A stretch of DNA of 7,516 nt from positions 1-7,516 of the forward strand of contig JAZRQH010000217.1 of assembly GCA_045649645.1 (NCBI GenBank), given 5' to 3'. Within the stretch, counting starts at the first letter, position 1. Each line of letters begins with the position of its first letter. The notes under the pieces are model-generated. The model was given only the letters and a program-made list of their open reading frames with translations. It made no database searches and had not been told where the DNA came from. The position numbers were made by a program, and so were the translations under genes. Of the stretch, positions 1 to 5,834 are shown piece after piece. Source of the stretch: RGIG7300 sp045649645. Its GTDB lineage: Bacteria > Bacillota > Clostridia > Oscillospirales > CAG-272.

Positions 1-1254
1 CTCATGAAGCACGGTGTTAAGCTCATCGGTACAGACTTTGAGGCTATCGAGCGTGCAGAGAACAGAGACTCCTTTGAAAAGATCCTTCACGAGCTTGATA
101 TTCCTCAGCCCAAGGGTCAGGCAGTAACCGATATCGAAGCAGGTGTAAGAGCAGCTACCGAGATCGGCTACCCCGTGCTCGTTCGTCCCAGCTACGTGCT
201 TGGCGGTCGTGCAATGCAGATCGTTGCAAACGAAGAGGCTCTCAGAACATACCTTAATACAGCAATCAAGCTTGACTCTGACAACCCCGTACTTGTTGAC
301 AAGTACATCTTCGGTAAGGAGCTTGAGGTTGACGCAGTTTGCGACGGCAAGGACGTTTTCGTTCCCGGTATCATGGAGCACGTTGAGCGTACAGGTATCC
401 ACTCCGGTGACTCTATCTCCGTATACCCCACCTTCTCGGTAAGCCAGAAGGTAAAGGACACCATCCTTGACTACACCAAGCGTCTTGGTCTTGGTATAGG
501 CATCGTAGGTCTCTACAACATCCAGTTCATCGTTGATGAAAAGGAAGACGTATATATCATCGAGGTTAACCCCCGTTCCTCCAGAACAGTTCCTTTCCTC
601 TCTAAGGCTACAGGCTGGTCTCTGGCTGATATCGGTACCAAGGTAATGCTTGGTGAGACTCTCAAGGATCAGGGTATCGAGGTAGTATATCCCGAAGAGA
701 AGAAGAGATGGTACGTAAAGGTTCCTGCATTCTCCTTCTCTAAGATCAGAGGTCTTGACGCTTACCTCTCTCCCGAGATGAAGTCCACAGGTGAGGCTAT
801 CGGTTATGACGACAAGCTTACCCGTGCACTCTACAAGGCACTCCAGTCCTCCGGCATGAACGTAGTAAACTACGGTACTATCTTCGTTTCCATAGCAGAC
901 TCCGACAAGGAAGAGGCACTTCCTCTTATCCGCCGCTTCTATAACCTCGGCTTCAATATCGAGGCTACTCAGGGTACCGCAAACTTCCTTAAGGCTAACG
1001 GCATCCGTACCCACGTTATGAAGAAGATAAGCGAGGGAAGTGACGAGATCCTTCGCTCTATCCGTCAGGGTCACGTAAACTACGTTATCTCTAGCCGTGA
1101 CATCAACCGTGATTCTCACAGCTCTGACGGCTTTGAGATCCGTCGCTGTGCTGCTGAAAACAACGTAACCATGTTCACCGCACTTGATACAGTAAGAGTT
1201 CTCCTCGACGTACTCGAAGAGACCACTCTCTGCATCTCAACAATAGATTCTTAA
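1..1254 (+). CDS. carB: Carbamoyl-phosphate synthase large subunit, 3' part (5' end outside window)
   Basis: This is the C-terminal ~417 residues of the large subunit of carbamoyl-phosphate synthase, a protein usually near 1,070 residues. It makes carbamoyl phosphate from bicarbonate, ATP and ammonia delivered by CarA. The frame is open through base 1, so the ATG at base 4 is an internal methionine. Counting from that Met, the second ATP-grasp (carbamate kinase) domain fills about residues 1-285. It shows the VRPSYVLGGRAM motif (about 61-72) and the metal-binding E187 and N189 in IEVNPRSSRTVPF, matching E. coli E841 and N843. From about residue 290 the MGS-like allosteric domain follows, with T322 and T325 in EATQGTA and K341, equivalent to the UMP-site T974, T977 and K993 of E. 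coli. The next loop is unusual: S363 and R365 replace N1015 and T1017 (see findings). The next gene, pyrK, starts one base after the TAA stop. Confidence 0.97.
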   Translation, partial: LMKHGVKLIGTDFEAIERAENRDSFEKILHELDIPQPKGQAVTDIEAGVRAATEIGYPVLVRPSYVLGGRAMQIVANEEALRTYLNTAIKLDSDNPVLVDKYIFGKELEVDAVCDGKDVFVPGIMEHVERTGIHSGDSISVYPTFSVSQKVKDTILDYTKRLGLGIGIVGLYNIQFIVDEKEDVYIIEVNPRSSRTVPFLSKATGWSLADIGTKVMLGETLKDQGIEVVYPEEKKRWYVKVPAFSFSKIRGLDAYLSPEMKSTGEAIGYDDKLTRALYKALQSSGMNVVNYGTIFVSIADSDKEEALPLIRRFYNLGFNIEATQGTANFLKANGIRTHVMKKISEGSDEILRSIRQGHVNYVISSRDINRDSHSSDGFEIRRCAAENNVTMFTALDTVRVLLDVLEETTLCISTIDS

Positions 1255-1255
1255 T

Positions 1256-1999
1256 ATGACAAAAGGTATTTATACAATATTAGAAAACAGAGCTCTCACC
1301 GCAGACGTATATCTTATGCGTCTTGCGGGAGATACATCTGCCCTGACCAACCCCGGTCAGTTCATCAATATCGCACTTGAAGGTCTTTACCTTCGCCGTC
1401 CTATCTCTGTTTGCGATTATAACGACAAGGAGATCACCATTATCTACAAGGTAGTGGGCAAGGGTACTGAGAAGATGAAGGGCATGACTGCAGGTCAGAC
1501 CCTTGACGTTCTCTGCGGCCTGGGTAACGGCTTTGACACCGCAAAGTGCGGCGACAAGCCTGTAGTTGTAGGCGGCGGCGTTGGTGTTCCCCCTATGTAC
1601 GGTCTTGCCAAGGCTCTTATTAAAGAGGGCAAGAAAGTTACCGCTATCCTCGGCTTCAATACTGCTTCCGAAGTATTTTATAAGGAAGAGTTTGAGGCTC
1701 TTGGAGCAAAGGTGATCGTTACCACCGTTGACGGCTCTCTCGGCACAAAGGGCTTTGTAACAAACGCCCTCTGTGATATCGAATATACAGACTACTCTGC
1801 ATGCGGTCCCGAGCCCATGTTAAAAGCTCTCTATAAGACAAGCGACAAGAAGGGTCAGCTCTCCTTTGAGGAAAGAATGGGCTGCGGATTCGGTGCTTGT
1901 ATGGGCTGCAGCTGCAAGACAATCTACGGCAACAAGCGTATCTGCAAGGAAGGTCCTGTCCTTGTAAGCGACGAAATTCTTTGGGATAAGGAGGCGTGA
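1256..1999 (+). CDS. pyrK: Dihydroorotate dehydrogenase B, electron-transfer (NAD+/FAD/2Fe-2S) subunit
   Basis: PyrK (247 residues) passes electrons from the FMN of PyrD through a [2Fe-2S] cluster and FAD to NAD+, within a cytoplasmic PyrD2-PyrK2 complex. The ferredoxin-reductase-like fold is visible: the flavin motif LRRPISV (RRPIS at 47-51), a glycine-rich nucleotide-binding loop GGGVGVPPM (106-114) and CGPEPML (183-189), typical of NAD(P)H:flavin reductases. Near the C terminus, C210, C215, C218 and C230 form the C-x4-C-x2-C-x11-C cluster ligand set of this family; an extra cysteine lies at 220. Length is normal. The start follows the carB stop by one base, and no Shine-Dalgarno sequence is visible before it, so initiation probably depends on ribosomes finishing carB. 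The gene ends in GGATAAGGAGGCGTGAGATG, which carries the ribosome binding site of pyrD. Confidence 0.96.
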   Translation: MTKGIYTILENRALTADVYLMRLAGDTSALTNPGQFINIALEGLYLRRPISVCDYNDKEITIIYKVVGKGTEKMKGMTAGQTLDVLCGLGNGFDTAKCGDKPVVVGGGVGVPPMYGLAKALIKEGKKVTAILGFNTASEVFYKEEFEALGAKVIVTTVDGSLGTKGFVTNALCDIEYTDYSACGPEPMLKALYKTSDKKGQLSFEERMGCGFGACMGCSCKTIYGNKRICKEGPVLVSDEILWDKEA

Positions 2000-2000
2000 G

Positions 2001-2912
2001 ATGAAGGACTTAAAGGTAAATCTCTCGGGCTGGGAGCTTGACAATCCCATTATCCCCGCCAGCGGCACATTCGGCTTCGGCTATGAGTTCGCTGAGTTGT
2101 ATGACATAAACGTTCTCGGTTCCTTCTCATTTAAGGGAACGACCAAGGATCCCCGCTTCGGCAACCCCACACCCAGAATTGCAGAGTGCAATATGGGTAT
2201 GATCAACTCGGTAGGTCTTCAGAACCCCGGTGTTGAAAAGGTTATCGCAGAAGAGCTGCCCAAGATGCGTAAGGTATTTAACAAAAAGGTAGTTGCAAAC
2301 GTAAGCGGATTTTCTATCGATGAATACGTTTACACCTGCGAGAAAATAGACAAAGAGCCTGACGTAGGCATTATAGAAGTAAATATAAGCTGTCCCAACG
2401 TACATAACGGCGGTATGGCTTTCGGTACAAGCTGTGAGAACGCAGCAGCCGTAACAAAGGCTGTAAAGGCTGTGACCACAAAGCCTGTATACATTAAATT
2501 AAGCCCCAACGTAACAGATATCGTTTCTATCGCAAAGGCTTGCGAGGAAGCAGGTGCTGACGGTCTTTCTATGATCAACACCCTTCTCGGTATGAGAGTT
2601 GATCTTCGTACCAAAAAGCCTGTTGTAGCAAACAAGATGGGTGGTTTCTCCGGCTCTGCTATACTTCCCGTGGCACTTCGTATGGTATATCAGGTATACG
2701 AGGCAGTCAACATCCCGATCATCGGTATGGGCGGTGTTACCACAGCCGAGGACGTAATAGAAATGATGCTCTGCGGTGCAACCGCAGTTCAGGTAGGTGC
2801 GGCAAACCTTGTTAATCCCTACGCTTGCCGTGATATCATCGAGGATCTTCCCCGAGTAATGGAAAAATACAAAATCGATAAATTAACAGATATAATAGGA
2901 GGCGCACACTGA
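2001..2912 (+). CDS. pyrD: Dihydroorotate dehydrogenase, class 1B catalytic subunit
   Basis: This 303-residue FMN enzyme oxidises dihydroorotate to orotate. The class 1B assignment rests on the catalytic cysteine C131 in EVNISCPNVHNGG (class 1 uses Cys, class 2 Ser) and on pyrK directly upstream, its obligate partner in class 1B. Other family signatures are PIIPASGTFGFG (16-27), NSVGLQNPG (69-77), K165 in YIKLSPN, GGFSG (214-218) and IGMGGV (241-246), the last two contacting FMN phosphate. An NAD-linked enzyme fits an anaerobe, because no quinone or oxygen is needed. A strong AAGGAGG (1988-1994) six bases before the ATG fixes the start. The TGA stop shares its A with the pyrF start codon. There is no membrane-anchoring extension like that of class 2 enzymes. 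Confidence 0.97.
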   Translation: MKDLKVNLSGWELDNPIIPASGTFGFGYEFAELYDINVLGSFSFKGTTKDPRFGNPTPRIAECNMGMINSVGLQNPGVEKVIAEELPKMRKVFNKKVVANVSGFSIDEYVYTCEKIDKEPDVGIIEVNISCPNVHNGGMAFGTSCENAAAVTKAVKAVTTKPVYIKLSPNVTDIVSIAKACEEAGADGLSMINTLLGMRVDLRTKKPVVANKMGGFSGSAILPVALRMVYQVYEAVNIPIIGMGGVTTAEDVIEMMLCGATAVQVGAANLVNPYACRDIIEDLPRVMEKYKIDKLTDIIGGAH

Positions 2913-3610
2913 TGGGACGCGACGTTATCATTGCCTGTGACTTTTCGTCAGAGGAAGCAACATTAAAGTTCCTTGACAATTTTAAGGAAGAAAAGCCCTA
3001 CGTTAAGATAGGTATGGAGCTCTACTATGCGGCAGGTGCCGATATGGTAAGAAAATTAAAGGAGAGAGGTCACAAGATATTCCTCGACCTCAAGCTCCAC
3101 GATATTCCCAACACAGTTAAGAAGTCTATGGCTGTTCTTTCCAGCCTCAACGTAGATATGTGTAACCTCCACGCAAGCGGTACTATCGCTATGATGGAGG
3201 CTGCTCTTGAAGGTCTGACCAGACCCGACGGCACAAGACCCCTTCTTATCGCTGTTACTCAGCTTACCTCCACAAGCCAGGAGCGTATGACAAACGACCT
3301 TCTTATCGACAAGCCTATCGACGAGGTAGTTATGCACTACGCTCACAACGCAAAGCTTGCAGGTCTTGACGGTGTTGTTTGCTCTCCCCTTGAGGCAGGC
3401 AAGGTTAAGGAAAAGTGCGGCTCGGAGTTTCTCACAGTTACTCCCGGCGTTCGTTTTGCTGACGGCGATATCGGCGACCAGGTTCGTGTAACCACTCCCG
3501 CTAAGGCTAAGGAGATCGGCTCTGACTACATCGTTGTAGGCAGACCTATCACAGCGGCAGAGGATCCCGTAGCGGCATACAGAAGATGTGTTCAGGAATT
3601 TTGTGATTAA
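2912..3610 (+). CDS. pyrF: Orotidine 5'-phosphate decarboxylase
   Basis: PyrF (232 residues) decarboxylates OMP to UMP, the last step of the pathway. The charged catalytic network is intact: K32 in VKIG, then D59, K61 and D64 in FLDLKLHDIPNTV, spaced as in the Bacillus enzyme. The C-terminal half has TPGVRF and VVGRPIT, the loops that bind the substrate phosphate in this TIM-barrel family. The length matches the shorter bacterial group I enzymes. The start codon overlaps the last base of the pyrD stop, with AGGAGG at 2897-2902, nine bases upstream, so pyrD and pyrF are tightly coupled. A 16-base gap with a new ribosome binding site separates it from pyrE. Confidence 0.97.
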   Translation: MGRDVIIACDFSSEEATLKFLDNFKEEKPYVKIGMELYYAAGADMVRKLKERGHKIFLDLKLHDIPNTVKKSMAVLSSLNVDMCNLHASGTIAMMEAALEGLTRPDGTRPLLIAVTQLTSTSQERMTNDLLIDKPIDEVVMHYAHNAKLAGLDGVVCSPLEAGKVKEKCGSEFLTVTPGVRFADGDIGDQVRVTTPAKAKEIGSDYIVVGRPITAAEDPVAAYRRCVQEFCD

Positions 3611-3611
3611 T

Positions 3612-3629
3612 AAGGAGAATATAAAAATG
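3612..3629 (+). promoter_or_regulatory. pyrE ribosome binding site that decides the start
   Basis: AAGGAG at 3612-3617 lies nine bases before the ATG at 3627. The reading frame is open further upstream to an ATG at 3588 inside pyrF, but that ATG lacks a comparable site and would add 13 residues before the normal PyrE N terminus. The block GGAGAATATAAAAATG (3614-3629) recurs exactly in front of purM. Confidence 0.85.
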
Positions 3630-4259
3630 AATAAAGCAGTAGCAAAAGGTTTACTTTCCATAGGTGCAGTTTTTCTTCGTCCCGACGAGCCCTTTACCTG
3701 GGCAAGCGGCATCAAGAGCCCTATTTATTGTGATAACAGACTCACCCTTACAGCTCCCGAGGTAAGAACTCTTATCGAGTCCTCCCTTGCAGAGAAGGTT
3801 AAGGAATTATACCCCGAGTGCGAGGTACTTATGGGTACAAGCACCGCAGGTATCGCACACGCAGCTATCACCGCTCATATGCTTGATATGCCTATGGGCT
3901 ACGTAAGAAGCGGTGCAAAGGACCACGGCAGACAGAACCAGATCGAGGGTAAGCTTCTCCCCGGTCAGAAGGTAGTTGTAATCGAGGACCTTATCTCCAC
4001 AGGCGGCTCTGTGCTTGAGGTTGTTGACGTTCTCCGTGAGGCAGGCGCTGAGGTTCTCGGTGTTGTTTCCATCTTCACCTACGGCATGCAGAAGGGTATC
4101 GACCGTATGGCAGCAGCTAACGTAGTTAACACCAGCCTTACCGACTTTGATACAGTATGCGAGGTTGCAGCTGAGATCGGTTACATCAAGGCTGAGGATA
4201 TCGAAAGACTTAAGAAATTCAGAGCTAATCCCTCTGACGAAAGCTGGATAAACAAATGA
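3627..4259 (+). CDS. pyrE: Orotate phosphoribosyltransferase
   Basis: PyrE (210 residues from the chosen start) joins orotate to PRPP, giving OMP for PyrF. The PRPP-binding signature VVVIEDLISTGGS lies at 116-128 with the acidic pair E120-D121. The flexible dimer loop YVRSGAKDHGRQNQIEG (92-108) supplies R94, K98 and H100, which reach the neighbouring active site in this family. WASGIKSPIYCDNR (25-38) is the typical N-terminal substrate-side motif. The start at 3627 is preferred over the in-frame ATG at 3588 because of its ribosome binding site and the normal family length. The last four bases (ATGA) overlap the pyrB start, so the two proteins are probably translationally coupled. Confidence 0.96.
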   Translation: MNKAVAKGLLSIGAVFLRPDEPFTWASGIKSPIYCDNRLTLTAPEVRTLIESSLAEKVKELYPECEVLMGTSTAGIAHAAITAHMLDMPMGYVRSGAKDHGRQNQIEGKLLPGQKVVVIEDLISTGGSVLEVVDVLREAGAEVLGVVSIFTYGMQKGIDRMAAANVVNTSLTDFDTVCEVAAEIGYIKAEDIERLKKFRANPSDESWINK

Positions 4260-5173
4260 GACATTTAATTGATATTTTAGATTTTACAACAGAGGAAATC
4301 GATCAGCTTCTTGACCGTGCGGATGATATTATCGCTAATCCCGATAAGTACCGTGACGTTTGTAAGTACAAGAAGCTTGCTACCCTCTTCTTTGAGCCCT
4401 CTACACGTACACGCCTTTCCTTTGAGTCTGCTATGCTTTCTCTTGGCGGAAGTGTGCTTGGATTCTCTGAGGCAAAGAGCTCCTCTGCATCCAAGGGCGA
4501 GAGTGTTTCCGACACTATACAGGTAGTTTCCTGCTATTCCGATATTATCGCTATGCGTCATCCTAAAGAGGGTGCGCCCCTAGTTGCTACCTTTAAGAGC
4601 AACGTGCCGATAATCAACGCAGGTGACGGCGGTCACTTCCATCCCACACAGACCCTGACCGACCTTCTTACCATAAGAAGAGAGAAGGGAAGACTCAACG
4701 ACCTTACCATCGGCTTCTGCGGTGACCTTAAGTTCGGCAGAACCGTACATTCTCTTATTTCTGCGCTTTCTAGACACACAGGCATCAAGATCGTCCTCAT
4801 CTCCCCCGATGAGCTTAAGCTTCCCGCTTACATCAAGACCGACGTTCTTGACAAGAACAATATGGAATACGTGGAGACTGCAGACCTTACTGCGGCTATG
4901 AAGGATCTTGACGTCCTCTATATGACACGTGTTCAGCAGGAGCGCTTCTTCAACGAGGCTGACTATATCCGTCTTAAGGACAGCTATATCCTCACCAAGG
5001 ATAAGATGGAATATGCAAACAAGGATATGTCTATCCTTCATCCCCTGCCCAGAGTTAATGAGATCTCCGTTGAGATAGACGAGGATCCCAGAGCATGTTA
5101 TTTCAAGCAGGTTGCTTGCGGCAGATACGTCCGTATGGCACTTATTATGAAACTTCTGGAGGTAGAGGCATGA
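4256..5173 (+). CDS. pyrB: Aspartate carbamoyltransferase, catalytic subunit
   Basis: PyrB (305 residues) condenses carbamoyl phosphate with aspartate, the committed pyrimidine step. The carbamoyl-phosphate loop STRTR is at 49-53. K80 in ASKGES matches the E. coli 80s-loop lysine K84. R101 in MRHP, H129 and Q132 in HPTQTLTD, R162 in GRTVHS, R225 and Q227 in MTRVQQERF, and HPLPR (262-266) complete the active site by comparison with E. coli R105, H134, Q137, R167, R229 and Q231. One small oddity is F128 just before the HPTQ motif, where E. coli has glutamine. The start overlaps pyrE by four bases and no clear ribosome binding site precedes it, suggesting reinitiation after pyrE. The adjacent pyrI implies a class B, allosteric c6r6-type holoenzyme. 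Confidence 0.97.
   Translation: MRHLIDILDFTTEEIDQLLDRADDIIANPDKYRDVCKYKKLATLFFEPSTRTRLSFESAMLSLGGSVLGFSEAKSSSASKGESVSDTIQVVSCYSDIIAMRHPKEGAPLVATFKSNVPIINAGDGGHFHPTQTLTDLLTIRREKGRLNDLTIGFCGDLKFGRTVHSLISALSRHTGIKIVLISPDELKLPAYIKTDVLDKNNMEYVETADLTAAMKDLDVLYMTRVQQERFFNEADYIRLKDSYILTKDKMEYANKDMSILHPLPRVNEISVEIDEDPRACYFKQVACGRYVRMALIMKLLEVEA
5158..5172 (+). promoter_or_regulatory. pyrI ribosome binding site that decides the start
   Basis: GGAGG at 5158-5162 sits seven bases before the ATG at 5170, inside the end of pyrB. The same frame is open to an ATG at 5095, but using it would add 25 residues encoded inside pyrB, before the usual PyrI N terminus. The site therefore favours 5170. Confidence 0.85.
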
Positions 5174-5592
5174 ATATAGATTCCATCAAGAACGGCTACG
5201 TTATCGACCATATCAAGGCAGGTATGGCAATGGAGATATACCGTGTCCTCCAGCTTGACAGCCTTGACTGTCACCTTGCTATCATCAAGAACGCAGTAAG
5301 CGGCAAGATGGGCAAGAAGGATATCATCAAGATCGACGAAATGATCGACCTTGACCTCAAGGCTCTCGGTTACATAGATCCCGGTATCACCGTTAACGTT
5401 ATCAAGAACGGCGAGATCGTTGACAAGCGCCACCTTGAGCTCCCCGAGAGCATAACCAATGTTATCAAATGCAAGAATCCCCGCTGTATCACCTCCTGCG
5501 AGCAGGAGCTTGATCACGTATTCAAGCTCACAGACCGTGAGAACAGAGTTTACCGTTGCATTTACTGCGAATCCATGGCAAAACAGAAATAA
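5170..5592 (+). CDS. pyrI: Aspartate carbamoyltransferase, zinc-binding regulatory subunit
   Basis: PyrI (140 residues; 153 in E. coli) has no catalytic activity. It binds CTP/UTP or ATP and sets the activity of PyrB. The N-terminal allosteric domain shows D13-H14 in YVIDHIKAG, K54 in KKDIIKID and K86 in VDKRHLELP, equivalent to E. coli nucleotide-site residues D19, H20, K60 and K94, so nucleotide control is probably retained. The C-terminal zinc domain has C101-x4-C106 and C130-x2-C133, the four structural zinc ligands that hold the catalytic contact surface. The start at 5170 overlaps the pyrB stop by four bases, giving roughly coupled output of the two subunits. It is the last gene of the pyr block. 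No strong terminator follows. Confidence 0.96.
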   Translation: MNIDSIKNGYVIDHIKAGMAMEIYRVLQLDSLDCHLAIIKNAVSGKMGKKDIIKIDEMIDLDLKALGYIDPGITVNVIKNGEIVDKRHLELPESITNVIKCKNPRCITSCEQELDHVFKLTDRENRVYRCIYCESMAKQK

Positions 5593-5628
5593 TCCTTATA
5601 CGGACTGTCTTTGTTTACATTTGCGACA

Positions 5629-5657
5629 TTGATTTAACTGCCTCTTTATGATAGAAT
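5629..5657 (+). promoter_or_regulatory. Candidate sigma-A promoter for purE-purM-purN
   Basis: TTGATT (5629-5634) as the -35 element and TAGAAT (5652-5657) as the -10 element are separated by exactly 17 bases. TG at 5649-5650 forms an extended -10 (TG-N-TAGAAT). Transcription would begin near 5664, about ten bases before the first aptamer stem, which is where a riboswitch leader should start. This is inferred from consensus matches only. A weaker alternative pairs TTGCGA (5621) with TTTATG (5645). Confidence 0.6.
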
Positions 5658-5674
5658 TAAAGGGTAGTAAAAAG

Positions 5675-5747
5675 CACCTTGTAACTGACGGAAAAGTGGA
5701 ATAAACCACAAGGAAACAAGGTGAATATTATGTCGACCGTCTGGGCA
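5675..5747 (+). ncRNA. ZTP/ZMP riboswitch aptamer (pfl motif)
   Basis: The conserved pfl-motif core is recognisable. P1 pairs CACCTTGT (5675-5682) with ACAAGGTG (5716-5723), eight perfect base pairs. Next come the conserved AACTGACGGA joining strand (5683-5692) and a small P2, GTGG (5696-5699) with CCAC (5706-5709). After a short linker, the 3' domain has the signature CCGTCTGGGC (5737-5746) in a small hairpin, TGTC (5731-5734) with GGCA (5744-5747). ACGG (5688-5691) can pair with CCGT (5737-5740), giving the expected pseudoknot between the two domains. This class senses ZTP/ZMP, signals of low 10-formyl-THF and stalled purine synthesis, and usually precedes purine or folate genes; purE follows here. 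The assignment is by eye. A covariance search with the Rfam ZMP/ZTP riboswitch model would settle it. Confidence 0.9.
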
Positions 5748-5785
5748 GTCCTGTTCACAAGATAGGACTGCCCTTTTTTGTTTTT
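5743..5785 (+). terminator. Riboswitch-controlled intrinsic terminator
   Basis: GGGCAGTCCT (5743-5752) and AGGACTGCCC (5764-5773) form a perfect 10-bp stem with an 11-base loop, followed by TTTTTTGTTTTT (5774-5785). The first bases of the 5' arm (GGGC, 5743-5746) are also the end of the conserved CCGTCTGGGC of the aptamer, so the two folds exclude each other. Ligand-bound aptamer should block the terminator, making this an ON switch for purE onwards. Without ligand the stem should terminate transcription. Confidence 0.92.
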
Positions 5786-5834
5786 CTAAAGGACGGTTAC
5801 CTGAAAAGATTAAAATTTAAGTGAGGATAGATCA

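Larger units (their letters stand above)
5593..5834 (+). other. pyrI-purE intergenic region (purE leader)
   Basis: This 242-bp stretch has no plausible gene. In order it holds an AT-rich segment with no convincing terminator for the pyr genes (5593-5628), a candidate promoter (5629-5657), a ZTP/ZMP riboswitch aptamer (about 5675-5747), an overlapping intrinsic terminator (5743-5785) and the purE ribosome binding site (GAGG, 5823-5826, eight bases before the ATG). Confidence 0.9.

Noticed and set aside
1..3. ATG at base 4 as the true carB start
   Set aside because: The frame is open to the window edge and the protein begins in the middle of the second ATP-grasp domain, so the gene is simply cut by the window.
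3588..3626. Upstream in-frame start for pyrE inside pyrF
   Set aside because: It would add 13 residues beyond the normal N terminus, while the ATG at 3627 has AAGGAG at a good distance.
3056..3715. Minus-strand open frame (219 codons) opposite pyrF and pyrE
   Set aside because: It crosses the pyrF-pyrE junction antisense to two conserved genes and encodes a composition-biased protein without known motifs.
5095..5169. Upstream in-frame start for pyrI inside pyrB
   Set aside because: The extra 25 residues are the frame-shifted end of pyrB and do not resemble PyrI; GGAGG at 5158 points to the ATG at 5170.
5593..5616. Possible intrinsic terminator after pyrI (TCC...GGA followed by T-rich bases)
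   Set aside because: The best local hairpin has only three base pairs and the T-run is interrupted, so it is not credible as a terminator.
5617..5630. ACATTTGCGACATT as a possible PurR operator (PurBox)
   Set aside because: It does not carry the CCGAAC-type core of Bacillus PurBoxes and no paired inverted copy was seen.
5665..5790. Purine (guanine/adenine) or THF riboswitch as alternative identities for the purE leader
   Set aside because: The three-way junction and loop-loop sequences of purine riboswitches are absent. The AACTGACGGA strand with CCGTCTGGGC matches the ZTP class instead of the THF class.
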